From NCBI GenBank assembly GCA_028641055.1, contig CM054060.1:301013835-301077834 (forward strand): a stretch of 64,000 nucleotides of DNA, given 5' to 3'. Made by a program: the position numbers and the translations under genes. This document shows, piece by piece, positions 44,633 to 56,300 of the stretch; positions within the stretch are counted from its first letter, which is position 1; every line of letters starts with the position of its first letter. The notes under the pieces are model-generated. The model was not told where the DNA came from and did not search any database. It saw only the letters and a list, made by a program, of their open reading frames with translations. Source of the stretch: Alopecurus myosuroides. Its lineage: Eukaryota > Streptophyta > Magnoliopsida > Poales > Poaceae.

Positions 44633-45703
44633 TCACAGCAAAAACTGCAGCGCCACGGAACCGAAGAGCAGCACGAACATGTTGGCGGCAGACATGACCG
44701 GCAGATACCGGCTGGAGCCACTGCACACAAGCTTGTTGTTGTGGTAGGAGCACACCGGTGGCTTCCTGAAAAGCAAGTAAATATGCTCACAATCTAAACT
44801 CAAAACCTCATGGTGTAAACTTGTCGGTCAGACGCAGCAACCAATTGTACAAAAAGAGCACGTATGGACCGAGCAAAAATGTGTCACCCGTTAGAGCAGA
44901 AGGTGACGATGTAGTCGGCGCCGGAGCACTGGAAGAGGCTGCTGGGGTCGTCGTAGGCGTAGCTGTATGCCGTCGGGCACGCCTCCTTGAACTTCTTGGA
45001 GTAGGGCGTGGGCGGGCAGGTGGATGGGCCGGCGAACTTGCCGCGGCAGCAGTACTGGTCGGTGTTGAACACGTCGCAGGCGCTCCGACAGGCTATGGTC
45101 TTCCCGCCGGCACCCTTGAGGGAGAGCTCGGCCGGGCACGTCTCCCGGAGGTCACCGTCGCACCCGGCCGTCGAGCAGTTGCCCGAACCTTTTACGGGCG
45201 TCACCGTGATGGGCAGGTTGAAGCCGTCGACGAGGGACACGTCGTAGAAGTCGGGGGAGGCGATCGTGAACTCGGCCAGGCTGGCCGGCGGGTCGCCCGA
45301 CGCGCCGGCGCACTTGAGGGCCGGGCCGCAGGAGCCCGTCCCGCACTTGCCCGTGCCGGACCCGTCGAATGCGCAGTCGGTGCGGCCCCAGATGCGGCCC
45401 GACCACGCCGGGGGCGCCGTGTAGACGGCGGACTGGCCGGACTTGAGCTCGAACCCGCCGCCGCCGAAGCTGTCGCCCGGGGTCACCGCCGGCCAGACCG
45501 TCTCCCCGCACTTGTTGATGATGGTGAACACCCTGGCCGACTCGGCGCGTCTCGTGACACCTGTACACAACGAGTGCGCGTGCGTGTCACAGTGTGATTG
45601 AGGCGCCGACGATTGCCGTGGCAAATGTATGCATACCTGACAAGACCAAGCAGATGAGCGGCAGAGCGAGCATCGCAGCGGCTCTCGGCGAACAACCCAT
45701 CAT
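44633..45703 (-). CDS. Thaumatin-like protein (PR-5 family), three exons, possible GPI anchor
   Basis: Exons on the minus strand are 45637-45703, 44888-45560 and 44633-44765, with GT/AG ends and matching phase, total 290 aa. Exon 1 is a signal peptide (MLALPLICLVLSG) for secretion. Exon 2 is the thaumatin domain (PF00314) from VFTIINKCGETVWPAV to YIVTFC, with 16 cysteines, the signature GRIWGRTDC, and the acidic-cleft residues of the REDDD set (Arg and Asp in that signature, Glu in LAEFTI, Asp in DFYDVSLVDGFN and GCDGD). Such proteins are apoplastic and often act in defence or bind cell-wall glucans. Exon 3 adds KPPVCSYHNNKLVCSGSS and a hydrophobic end (MFVLLFGSVALQFLL), as in GPI-anchored members. 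If the second intron were not spliced, a TGA at 44884 would end the protein at 247 aa. The gene is intact in either case. Confidence 0.92.
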
Positions 45704-45788
45704 GTTTCACTTCTCTAAGCCTGTTCCCAGCGCAAATTAAGGACAGGACTTTGGAAGCGCCAATGGCCGTTTCGCGCGCGCGGGGGTA

Positions 45789-45796
45789 TAAATATG
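45789..45796 (-). promoter_or_regulatory. TATA-like box of the thaumatin-like gene
   Basis: TATTTATA on the minus strand, about 90 bases upstream of the start codon, in otherwise GC-rich DNA. Confidence 0.45.
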
Positions 45797-45803
45797 GCGG
45801 GAA

Positions 45804-46237
45804 GCAAGATCGATCAGCAGAGAGGTTGCGATGCCCGTCAGTTTTGAAACGATAAAAGAATGGAGAAGTACAGGGAGAATGAAGAAAGGAACAAGAATAC
45901 GTGAGGGGGAGGAAGATCGAGGTGGCGGAAGACGAGCACCTTGCTTGCTTCGCCGGCGGGGTTGGGATCCGTCGGCCTAGGCCTACGGCTACCAGAGTAG
46001 CACTGTAGCAGGGTACAGGCGTTGCTCTGTTTCTTCCGCAGTAAAAGTTTCAGAAATTCACAAAAGTGCCACACTGTACTGCTTCATTCCTTTCTTCTGT
46101 TTATTGGTCTCCCTTCACATGCTCTGCTGGCCTGCTGCTGCTGTATTCCTTGCTCAGATTCGTCGTTCAATCCAGTGATTCGACCGCTGCGTGTCCAAAG
46201 ATGCTATCATCCGCCACCTAGATCTTCGCTGTTTTAG
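45804..46237. other. Upstream region of the thaumatin-like gene
   Basis: No other gene. A string CCGCTGCGTGTCCAAAGA occurs at about 46185 and again at about 46255, at the edge of the segmental duplication. Confidence 0.4.
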
Positions 46238-46325
46238 GGGATCACCTGCACGAGCCGCTGCGTGTCCAAAGAAGCTAGCCATTCGTAGGAAAATAGTCAT
46301 TTAAACAGAAGCTGCTTCAAAAATA

Positions 46326-46448
46326 CTTCCTCCGTCTGAAATTAAGTGTCACAAAGATGGACAAAAATAGATGTATCTAAACATAATTTTATATTAGATA
46401 CATCCAATTTTGTCTATCTTTGTGACAATTAATTTGAGACGGATGGAG
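46326..46448. mobile_element. Stowaway MITE
   Basis: Ends CTTCCTCCGTCTGAAAT and, in reverse complement, CTCCATCCGTCTCAAAT, with TA target duplication. 123 bp. The empty site is preserved in the duplicate at about 58632. Confidence 0.92.
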
Positions 46449-46972
46449 TATATTTTTTTTGAACATTTAGAAATTTTTTAAAAAATTGTTTGCGTACATA
46501 TGCATATTCAATGTGCGTGTACAAAGTTTTGTGGAGAAACGGCTTTTTATTCGGTCTGTATAAAAAAGAAAACAATTACCACTATTTTGCCTTGTAAATA
46601 ACACCAAAACTTACTCTTTCTTGTATGGGAAAAATAAAAAGATATTTTTCACGAAATTTTAATGCCGGGCACATCTTTTTCTATGATTTATGCATAGTAT
46701 TTTTGTTTCATATATTTTTAACTTTTTTGGAGGTCTTTGCTGGATTTTGTAAAAAGTGGGTCATATGCCCCCATGTTTAACCTATCCACTCTCATTCGTA
46801 CCACTAGAGTTGGCAACTTGTTCTTTTTGTTTTAGGGGATGATAACCCATGTAAACAGATCAAAAGTGAGAAGGAATCCGACCTAGCGTTGGTCCGAATA
46901 GTACTGTTTAGGCCTGAAGGCAAAGAGTTTTCAATTTCTTACACCACCCAATTATTTTTATTAATATTTTCA

Positions 46973-47110
46973 AATATACATACTATGATCAATTGAATTT
47001 TGCATATTCACTTAGAAAATACTATATATCACATATCTTATAATATTTTATTACAATATATAGTAGTTTGTAAAGAGATCCCCACAGCAACGCGCGGGGT
47101 ATCTTTCTAG
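46973..47110 (+). mobile_element. Short Helitron-like element
   Basis: The 3' end has a hairpin-like CCCCACAGCAACGCGCGGGG followed by CTAG at 47107-47110 and host T. In the duplicate copy near 59145 most of this sequence is missing, and TAAGCAAAATGG follows directly after an A. The 5' end is uncertain (no clear TC). Confidence 0.6.
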
Positions 47111-47516
47111 TAAGCAAAATGGTAAAGTATGTTTTTCTCATGTTTAGGAAAAGCCTTCTGGCGCACATTATGAAAAGTCAGAAAAAAAGTGTAACTAGGA
47201 GGATCCTTGTCCAAAAACACAGCAGTTTTCGAAATAAAAGTACTAAGCTGTGCGCCACTCTATTTGCTTCCTTAATATTTTTTTTTGAAAGATCCACACT
47301 ACTTTATTAAACAAAAATAATGTTTACAAGGATGCCTACATCTTAAGGGGGCTCACCAAGCCAAACATGCCTACCAGCCCGTGGCCGGCAGAGACGCCGC
47401 CACTCTCGCCACTTTGTGTGTCTGTCCATTTGACTCCCTTCTTTCATAGCCGAATGAAGTGTGGCTTTTTTACAGAGCTTGTGCCTTCACCTCCAGCAGG
47501 ACACTCCCAAATATTC

Positions 47517-48210
47517 CGAGGTTCGCACTCCACATGCCGTTGACAACGAACAAATAGCTCATGTGCGACGGTTCTCTCCGGGAATACATCATGTGCGACC
47601 TCTTTCCTCAACATAGCTCTCGTGCTACATTTTTTTGCGCGAAAATAGCCCTGGCCGACCTGGAAATTAAAACGGTCATGTCCGTCTTAAGTGAGTGTGA
47701 GGTTATGTTAAGGCTTTTTTTCGTGTTGGCTGCTATTGCTTCCGATAGGTGGGCTCCTGATTTTGCAACTTAATCCAGTGAACCGCCTGTCGGGGCCGGG
47801 TCATGTACTTCTTCTCCTCCGGCGGCGACGGAGCTTTAGCTCTCTGTGGCGGCGGATTTGACGTTCTCGATGGCAGCAGAGTTCTTGATGAGTTCATTCG
47901 TACTCATAGTCCTGTTCCCGTTCCCCTTCGAGTCGATTTAGATCCGAGCGTGACGCTTCTATTCTCGACGGGCATAGATCGTGTTTGGTGGTCGCGGGTG
48001 GGTTGAACGATATGGAGCCCGTCGAGAAAACTTCAAATTGGCAATACGCATCTCTCCAACCTAATTTGAGTTCGATTAGGGCCTCGACCAGTTCTGCTAG
48101 CTCACACTTCCCGCCATTGACATACGAGGGTGGTATTGCTGGCGCTGCGCTGATCTTCAAATTTACAATTGTTTTCTTTCCATCAACGGGCACGCTAGTA
48201 GATGGTAGCA
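47517..48210. other. DNA of unclear origin between duplication and LTR fragment
   Basis: Weakly coding-like frames on both strands (47803-48006 and 47985-48215), no recognised domain. It has no counterpart in copy 2 of the duplication. Confidence 0.35.
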
Positions 48211-48479
48211 TGTGATGGTGCAGATCTTGCACTCGTTGGGAGACCCCAAGAAGAAGGTATGATGAGCACAGCAGCAATTTGCCCTCGGTAAGAAATCAAG
48301 GTTTAATCGACCAGTAGGAGTAAAGAGTAACTTCAGAAGGTTGAACCAGCTGACATGGCAGGGCGCACTACCCGTTCAGAAGCAACGTGGAACCTACACA
48401 ACACAATCAAATCATTTTGCCCCAACGAAGCAGTGAGGTTGTCAATCTCACCGGTTTTGCTGAACACAAAGAGGTTAAA
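48211..48479 (-). mobile_element. Gypsy-type LTR fragment, 3' part
   Basis: On the minus strand it matches the end of the solo LTR family at 34511-36116, for example GTTGGGAGACCCCAAGA here against TCTTGGGGTCTCCCAAC there, and the GAGGTTGTCAATCTCACCGG block. It continues at 57787 after the nested element. Confidence 0.75.
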
Positions 48480-51221
48480 TGTGACGCCCCGAGATCGGGC
48501 ACTATGCAGATTTCAGCATTCCCGCCAAAATCCACATAATAACCGATTCCAGGTTGCCACGTCTGATAACATTACAAAAGTTCACGAATAATCCACAACA
48601 ACAACAGCACAGATATATACAAGAAGACTCAAACGAGTCAAGGATACAACTGATACAATACAAAGATCCAAATAACAGCGGAAGAAACAACATAGCGTCC
48701 GACTACGGACAAGATACAAATTGGACTAAGAGTCCTGAAGATAACCGAGAGCGTCCAATCCCTGCCCAGGCCAAGCCGGAGGGATTCCCAAGCTAACGTC
48801 GTCAGACTTCAAACCTGTTGACTGCAATATTGAATATGCAGCCACGAAAAAGGATTCGTGGGTCAGTACGGTTAAGTACTGGCAAGTGGATAAACCATAC
48901 TCACAAGATACCGGCGTAGCCAGTCATCACAAGATACAAATACTTTGGGTTCAACGGGAAGGAAAGGATTTTTGCAAATAAGCGGCAGCGGGCTGCACTA
49001 ACCAACTACAGAAACACACTACAACTTCCGGCTAACAGAAAGAAGATAAGAGAGCGTATCGTAACCAACTACAACTACTCACCAAACAATACCCATCCAA
49101 TGTCACCCCCTACTAAGGAAGCAACCCAAGGATAACTCACACTGTTGGATTAATGAAGTTCAACTTATTGTGTCAATAAGACTATTACTAGTCAAGTTAT
49201 TATCATTAGGTGTAAGTTGTCTGAGTACTTGTTAGTCAGTACTTTCACCAAGTCGTCACATAACCGCGGACAACACGGCTTCTCGAGAAGATTCATCCCT
49301 GTAGGGTGTGCTCCAGTACCCGTACACACTCAAGCCACCAACTAAAACTCAGGTTGGCTTGACACGACCCAAACCATCTCTACAACCCATCCTAGGAGCC
49401 ACGGAGCTATAAGGTCCCAGCCACGCAGCCGAATACTCAGCGCAGGTGTGCAAAACTCCCGCAGGACACAACACCCCGGCACTACAGGCCTCGCCCTATA
49501 TGCATCATCATCATCATCAGTAACCATGGGTGATCAACCCATTATGCAAGGAGCAAATGGAACACCCGAACTAAGTGTGGCTCTTCGGACAAGCTGCAGA
49601 TCAGGTCTAAGTCGAGGGGGGTCCCATACTACCACCCGGATGCGGTGAGCACGCTCATCATGGATCAGTAGACAAGACTCTTTTCCTAATTAAGTTCGAC
49701 ACTAGCAGGCTTCAAAACCCTAACCCGGGCCTCCTGCCGGTGCCTTAACATCAAATTATTATTACCCAAAACATTAACAGCTTGTTGATTGAATTGAAAC
49801 CCAACTATCAACTAAACAGGTGATACGACAAAGGATAACAAGACTCGAGCACAACCAAACCTAAGCATGCCACTACGACACGAGGGCCAACAGGGTAAAC
49901 AAACAAAGGTTGATAGGAAGTGGAAGGGAAAGCTATATCATGGCTGCAAGGTAAACATATAATAGGATCGAGACACAAGCATCGTATCAACAGGCTAGAA
50001 TAAGAACAACGGAAAAGCATCGGTAACAAGTGATGAAAGGCAGCCATTTGGCAGCAAGTGAGTATACTTGCCTGAGATCCCGCAAGGTAGCAGAACTTGT
50101 CGTTTCTCACATCATCTCAACGTCCTATCCGCGAAGAAGCAACGAACTAAAAGAAACACCGGATGCAACAATTACTACTACGGCAAAAGATCCAGCATGA
50201 TCCTATTTTATATGCATGGCATGGCAAGATGCAACAGGGGAAACAACTTAAACAATTTAATCGGAACCGGAGTCCGGAGAAATAGAGATTGGTTCAAGTT
50301 GTTTAGCTAACCATCAATATTAAATGTTGATTAAGATGTTTAAACAAGGTAGAGGTGATCTATCCAATATTAAATGGAACAGTGCATGATTTGAATTTAA
50401 TACCCCAACACATTCCATATTTATTTATTAAGTGAACATACATAACACTACTACAAATGCAACATGCAAGGTGCAAACATGAACATGGATGGCATGAATA
50501 GATTAAGCGCATTTTTATGGTATGAAAACATATTTTATTTGTTGGATTTGGAATTAAAATGAGCAAGTTATCAAATTAGCAATTTTAATGCATTAATTAA
50601 GAATTAGTTGTTCTCAGCAATTTAATTTATTCAAAATAGAAAACAAAGTTTATATTTGCAAAGTTTAGAGAATTTTGATTGAAAAACATATTTTACTTTT
50701 CAAATTTGGAGTTGAAATGAATTAGTTATGGTTCATGCAATTAAATCAATTTAAATTTAGCCGGAAGCCCAACATTTAATTTAGGAGGTTCGAGTTATTT
50801 ATTTACCCACAAAAATGCAATGCAACACATGAATGAGATGACATTTTAATTATAGTTTATATGTTATAGAAAATAGGGCATAGGTATAGGGGATTTAGGG
50901 TTTGGGTTCGCACGTTGGAAAGAGGATCGCCGGGGTCAACGCCGGAAACTTAGGAACGTGGAGGAAGTAGTCGACATCGAGGAAGTAGTCGGTAACTACG
51001 TAGTGGAATAGTCGTTCTCGTTCCGACGGGGGAACTAGTCGAAGCCGAGATCATCGTATCGTAGAGGAAGTAGGCGTAGTAGTGGAAGTAGTCGATGTCA
51101 GGGACATAGTGGAAGGAGTCGAAGTAATTGTTCACGTCGTCGAGGTAGCCATAGTAGTCGTGGGCGAACCGCTATATCCTTGTCTTCGAGGTCGAAGGCG
51201 AACTTGGCGGCTCCGGGGTCG

Positions 51222-52520
51222 TCACGGCACGCACGAAGGCCGCCAACGCAAGCGAACACGGAAGATGTGAGAGAGCCGTTCCCAGGTTGGGGTAGTGGTA
51301 TTCGTGGAAGATCTTGTCGATGAGGTACATGTCGGGGCCGATCTTGTCGAGCCGTTCCCAGGTTGGGGTAGTGGTATTCGTGGAAGATCTTGTCGATGAG
51401 GTACATGTCGGGGCCGATCTTGTCGATGATGTATGTGTCTAGGAAGAACTTGGCGACGTCTCGGTGCTCGGACTTGGCGACGGGAATTTGGCGAACAAGC
51501 ACGTAGGCGGCGAGACACACACGAAGTGACAACGGCCACGACGGGGTTGACGGCGTCGCGGGCGAGGAAGAGGGTCATGTGCGAGGTTAGGCGGAAGGGT
51601 CCCGTGAGCCAGACCCCGGGCGGCACGTAGGGCAGCGCCCCGCCCCGCGCGCGGCGGCGCTCGATTATGGCGACGGCAGCCGCGAACGCGTCGGTGTTGA
51701 GTGTCCGGCCGTCGCCCACGCCGCCGAAGCTGGCAAGCAACATCCACACCCCGCGCTTGGGCGGCTCTGGCACCGTCCCAGAGCACGTCTCCTGCGCCGT
51801 CTCGGTGAACCTGAGCGCAGCCACCTTGATCGCCGGCACCTCGTAGACCCTCTCGTCGTCGGTAATGGTGCCCACGACCACAGTGATCAGGTTATCCTTG
51901 CCCTCCATGAACTTGACGAGGCGGCGCATCGGGAGCGGCGGGCGTTTGGGTACAGAGAAAAGCGGGAGCGGGGCCAGCCATGGCAGCACCAACGCGAGGA
52001 TGAAGGAGGAGGGCGAGGTGGACGGAGCACGGAGGAGGTCGGGCTGAGCTCGCCGGAGAGGGAGGGGCGACGGCGCTCGGGAGGTGGTGGTGGTCGGCTC
52101 GGTGGCCGCGCAGGTGTGGCCGACGCGGGAGAGGGAGGCGGAGGAGGGCAGCGGAGAGGAGCGGAGATGGAGGGGGCGGCCGGCAGCGGCCATGGCGCAG
52201 GGAGGGAGCAGCAACGGCGGGGCAGAGCTCGGGCGCGGCGGGGCCCTGCTCCTGCCGGCGGCTCGGACAGGGAGGAGGTGAGGGCGACGGGGCGAGGTGG
52301 AGGAGGAGAGGAGGCGACGGGAGAGGGGCCAGGGGAGAGGAAGGGGGAAGGCGAGGTGGAGAGGCGCGGCCGGCGTCGGAGGGTGGCCGGAGGAGCCGTG
52401 GGCGACGGGGTGAAGGAGGAGGCGCTGGGGTCGGTCGGGATCGGGGAGAGGAGGCAGCGAGCGATGGGGTTCCTCCCGTGCGTTCGTTTCCGGGAAAGGG
52501 TGGGGAGGACCTGAGTGCAA
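51222..52520 (-). pseudogene. Fused gene-fragment ORF in left LTR (RPL18 + polygalacturonase)
   Basis: A 432-codon minus-strand ORF. The first about 190 residues are Pro/Ser/Arg-rich and not recognised. At 51796-51947 follows [20 protein letters not shown] then [20 protein letters not shown] and AALRFTETA, a clear piece of ribosomal protein L18 (PF17135). Directly after it, at 51549-51740, comes [19 protein letters not shown] then [20 protein letters not shown] and [12 protein letters not shown], the N-terminal part of a polygalacturonase-type glycoside hydrolase (PF00295). Its catalytic Asp region is not included. The remaining C-terminal part is out-of-frame sequence. Both fragments keep sense orientation and are joined without stop. 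The ORF lies in the same direction as the retrotransposon. A protein product is unproven. Confidence 0.75.
51274..51427. repeat. 77-bp tandem duplication in the left LTR
   Basis: The unit starting AGCCGTTCCCAGG at 51274 repeats at 51351. On the minus strand it encodes twice the string [13 protein letters not shown] or its frame variants. The same duplication is in the right LTR (56163 onward), so it predates insertion. Confidence 0.8.
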
Positions 52521-52895
52521 TTCACAGAAACGGCGGGGGGGGGGGGGGAGGTTGAGAGGGAGAGGAATAGACTTAGGGTTTGGGGAGAGGGAGGGGTGGC
52601 CGGTTGGGCCATGGGCCTCTAGTAGGCCTGGCCGGCTGGATTGGCTGCTTCTCTCCCTCTCTCAAATCATTTTTTTTCCTTTTATTAATTTTTAGAAAGA
52701 GTTTGGGGCACAAATAAAATCAGATTTTTTTGCATCAATTGAATTCCAAGTGTTAGAAAAATTGGACTTGATGAAATTTAATTTGATTGCAAGTTTTTAA
52801 AAGAATAAAGATGCATTATTCCATGTTATGCAAAGGAAAATAAAAACAAGCAACATATTTATCACGGGGGAAAAAATAATTCCCCGGGTGTTACA

Positions 52896-53367
52896 GACGA
52901 CACCACTAACAAGGGATTGCGCCCTCGCAATCCACCTGCTAACCCGGGAGGGGAAAGAAGTTCGACTATCGATTCTTCATGCTTCCAGCTGATCTCCTCG
53001 ACACCACTAACAAGGGAACCTTGCTCGGGCTGATGACGATGTTCTTCCACCAGGAATCTTCCGATGATCGAACCTATTAGGTTAAAGGCTCAGAAACGTC
53101 CACCCACGTAGGATCCTAACACTTTGAAGGATAGATAAGGGAAGAGACTCCAAAACAAATAAGATGGGAGGGGAAATAGAATAGAGATAAGGAGAAAACA
53201 AGAATCCTAGTGAGATGTTTCCAAAATAGTTTAGCAGAAATAGTTTTTGACACTCTAGAAACAACGACCGTTAGCGAGGTTATCCTACAGGCCTTGCGGA
53301 CCCGTTGCTTCGATAACCATTCGTATCGAAACAATCTCGGGAATCGGAACCTGGCTCTGATACCATT
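52896..53367 (-). other. Interior of the giant-LTR element
   Basis: 472 bases without ORF of note. The string CACCACTAACAAGGGA occurs twice (about 52904 and 53004). No convincing polypurine tract adjoins the 3' LTR, so part of the interior may have been lost. Confidence 0.75.
53351..53365 (-). other. Primer binding site (tRNA-Met type)
   Basis: Minus strand TGGTATCAGAGCCAG, two bases after the LTR end. It is a perfect match to the usual plant initiator tRNA-Met site. Confidence 0.9.
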
Positions 53368-56300
53368 TGTGACGCCCCGAGATCGGGCACTATGCAGATT
53401 TCAGCATTCCCGCCAAAATCCACATAATAACCGATTCCAGGTTGCCACGTCTGATAACATTACAACAGTTCACGAATAATCCACAACAACAACAGCACAG
53501 ATATATACAAGAAGACTCAAACGAGTCAAGGATACAACTGATACAATACAAAGATCCAAATAACAGCGGAAGAAACAACATAGCGTCCGACTACGGACAA
53601 GATACAAATTGGACTAAGAGTCCTGAAGATAACCGAGAGCGTCCAATCCCTGCCCAGGCCAAGCCGGAGGGATTCCCAAGCTAACGTCGTCAGACTTCAA
53701 ACCTGTTGACTGCAATATTGAATATGCAGCCACGAAAAAGGATTCGTGGGTCAGTACGGTTAAGTACTGGCAAGTGGATAAACCATACTCACAAGATACC
53801 GGCGTAGCCAGTCATCACAAGATACAAATACTTTGGGTTCAACGGGAAGGAAAGGATTTTTGCAAATAAGCGGCAGCGGGCTGCACTAACCAACTACAGA
53901 AACACACTACAACTTCCGGCTAACAGAAAGAAGATAAGAGAGCGTATCGTAACCAACTACAACTACTCACCAAACAATACCCATCCAATGTCACCCCCTA
54001 CTAAGGAAGCAACCCAAGGATAACTCACACTGTTGGATTAATGAAGTTCAACTTATTGTGTCAATAAGACTATTACTAGTCAAGTTATTATCATTAGGTG
54101 TAAGTTGTCTGAGTACTTGTTAGCCAGTACTTTCACCAAGTCGTCACATAACCGCGGACAACACGGCTTCTCGAGAAGATTCATCCCTGCAGGGTGTGCT
54201 CCAGTACCCGTACACACTCAAGCTACCAACTAAAACTCAGGTTGGCTTGACACGACCCAAACCATCTCTACAACCCATCCTAGGAGCCACGGAGCTATAA
54301 GGTCCCAGCCACGCAGCCGAATACTCAGCGCAGGTGTGCAAAACTCCCGCAGGACACAACACCCCGGCACTACAGGCCTCGCCCTATATGCATCATCATC
54401 ATCATCAGTAACCATGGGTGATCAACCCATTATGCAAGGAGCAAATGGAACACCCGAACTAAGTGTGGCTCTTCGGACAAGCTGCAGATCAGGTCTAAGT
54501 CGAGGGGGGTCCCATACTACCACCCGGATTCGGTGAGCACGCTCATCATGGATCAGTAGACAAGACTCTTTTCCTAATTAAGTTCGACACTAGCAGGCTT
54601 CAAAACCCTAACCCGGGCCTCCTGCCGGTGCCTTAACATCAAATTATTATTACCCACAACATTAACAGCTTGTTGATTGAATTGAAACCCAACTATCAAC
54701 TAAACAGGTGATACGACAAAGGATAACAAGACTCGAGCACAACCAAACCTAAGCATGCCACTACGACACGAGGGCCAACAGGGTAAACAAACAACGGTTG
54801 ATAGGAAGTGGAAGGGAAAGCTATATCATGGCTGCAAGGTAAACATATAATAGGATCGAGACACAAGCATCGTATCAACAGGCTAGAATAAGAACAACGG
54901 AAAAGCATCGGTAACAAGTGATGAAAGGCAGCCATTTGGCAGCAAGTGAGTATACTTGCCTGAGATCCCGCAAGGTAGCAGAACTTGTCGTTTCTCACAT
55001 CATCTCAACGTCCTATCCGCGAAGAAGCAACGAACTAAAAGAAACACCGGATGCAACAATTACTACTACGGCAAAAGATCCAGCATGATCCTATTTTATA
55101 TGCATGGCATGGCAAGATGCAACAGGGGAAACAACTTAAACAATTTAATCGGAACCGGAGTCCGGAGAAATAGAGATTGGTTCAAGTTGTTTAGCTAACC
55201 ATCAATATTAAATGTTGATTAAGATGTTTAAACAAGGTAGAGGTGATCTATCCAATATTAAATGGAACAGGGCATGATTTGAATTTAATACCCCAACACA
55301 TTCCATATTTATTTATTAAGTGAACATACATAACACTACTACAAATGCAACATGCAAGGTGCAAACATGAACATGGATGGCATGAATAGATTAAGTGCAT
55401 TTTTATGGTATGAAAACATATTTTATTTGTTGGATTTGGAATTAAAATGAGCAAGTTATCAAATTAGCAATTTTAATGCATTAATTAAGAATTAGTTGTT
55501 CTCAGCAATTTAATTTATTCAAAATAGAAAACAAAGTTTATATTTGCAAAGTTTAGAGAATTTTGATTGAAAAACATATTTTACTTTTCAAATTTGGAGT
55601 TGAAATGAATTAGTTATGGTTCATGCAATTAAATCAATTTAAATTTAGCCGGAAGCCCAACATTTAATTTAGGAGGTTCGAGTTATTTATTTACCCACAA
55701 AAATGCAATGCAACACATGAATGAGATGACATTTTAATTATAGTTTATATGTTATAGAAAATAGGGCATAGGTATAGGGGATTTAGGGTTTGGGTTCGTA
55801 CGTTGGAAAGAGGATCGCCGGGGTCAACGCCGGAAACTTAGGAACGTGGAGGAAGTAGTCGACGTCGAGGAAGTAGTCGGTAACTACGTAGTGGAAGCAG
55901 TCGTTCTCGTTCAGATGGGGGAACTAGTCGAAGCCGAGATCATCGTATCGTAGAGGAAGTAGGCGTAGTAGTGGAAGTAGTCGATGTCAGGGACATAGTG
56001 GAAGGAGTCGAAGTAGTTGTTCACGTCGTCGAGGTAGCCATAGTAGTCGTGGGCGAACCGCTATATCCTTGTCTTCGAGGTCGAAGGAGAACTTGGCGGC
56101 TCCGGGGTCGTCACGGCACGCACGAAGGCCGCCAACGCAAGCGAACACGGAAGATGTGAGAGAGCCGTTCCCAGGTTGGGGTAGTGGTATTCGTGGAAGA
56201 TCTTGTCGATGAGGTACATGTCGGGGCCGATCTTGTCGAGCCGTTCCCAGGTTGGGGTAGTGGTATTCGTGGAAGATCTTGTCGATGAGGTACATGTCGG

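Larger units (their letters stand above)
46238..47516. repeat. Segmental duplication, copy 1
   Basis: Aligns with 58543-59547 from GGGATCACCTG to the string AATATTC. Compared with copy 2 it has two extra pieces, a Stowaway MITE (46326-46448) and a Helitron-like piece ending at 47110. No gene is recognised. Confidence 0.85.
48480..52895 (-). repeat. 3' LTR (left copy) of the giant-LTR element
   Basis: 4416 bp, about 99% identical to 53368-57781. It includes a (CAT)n stretch near 49500, an AT-rich part (50280-50900), a 77-bp tandem repeat (51274-51427), the gene-fragment region (51222-52520) and a G run near 52536. Confidence 0.93.

Noticed and set aside
44821..45597. 258-codon plus-strand ORF
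   Set aside because: Antisense shadow of the thaumatin-like gene.
49500..49525. CAT repeat as a microsatellite or CRISPR-like array
   Set aside because: A short (CAT)n run of five units, present in both LTRs. There are no CRISPR arrays anywhere in the window.
51098..51532. 144-codon ORF with [18 protein letters not shown] as a third captured gene
   Set aside because: It reads well but I could not assign it to a family, and part of it is the 77-bp tandem repeat in two frames.
51887..52612. Long Pro/Ser/Arg-rich ORFs in the LTRs as host genes
   Set aside because: Open frames on both strands over GC-rich DNA. Only the L18 and polygalacturonase pieces have recognisable homology.
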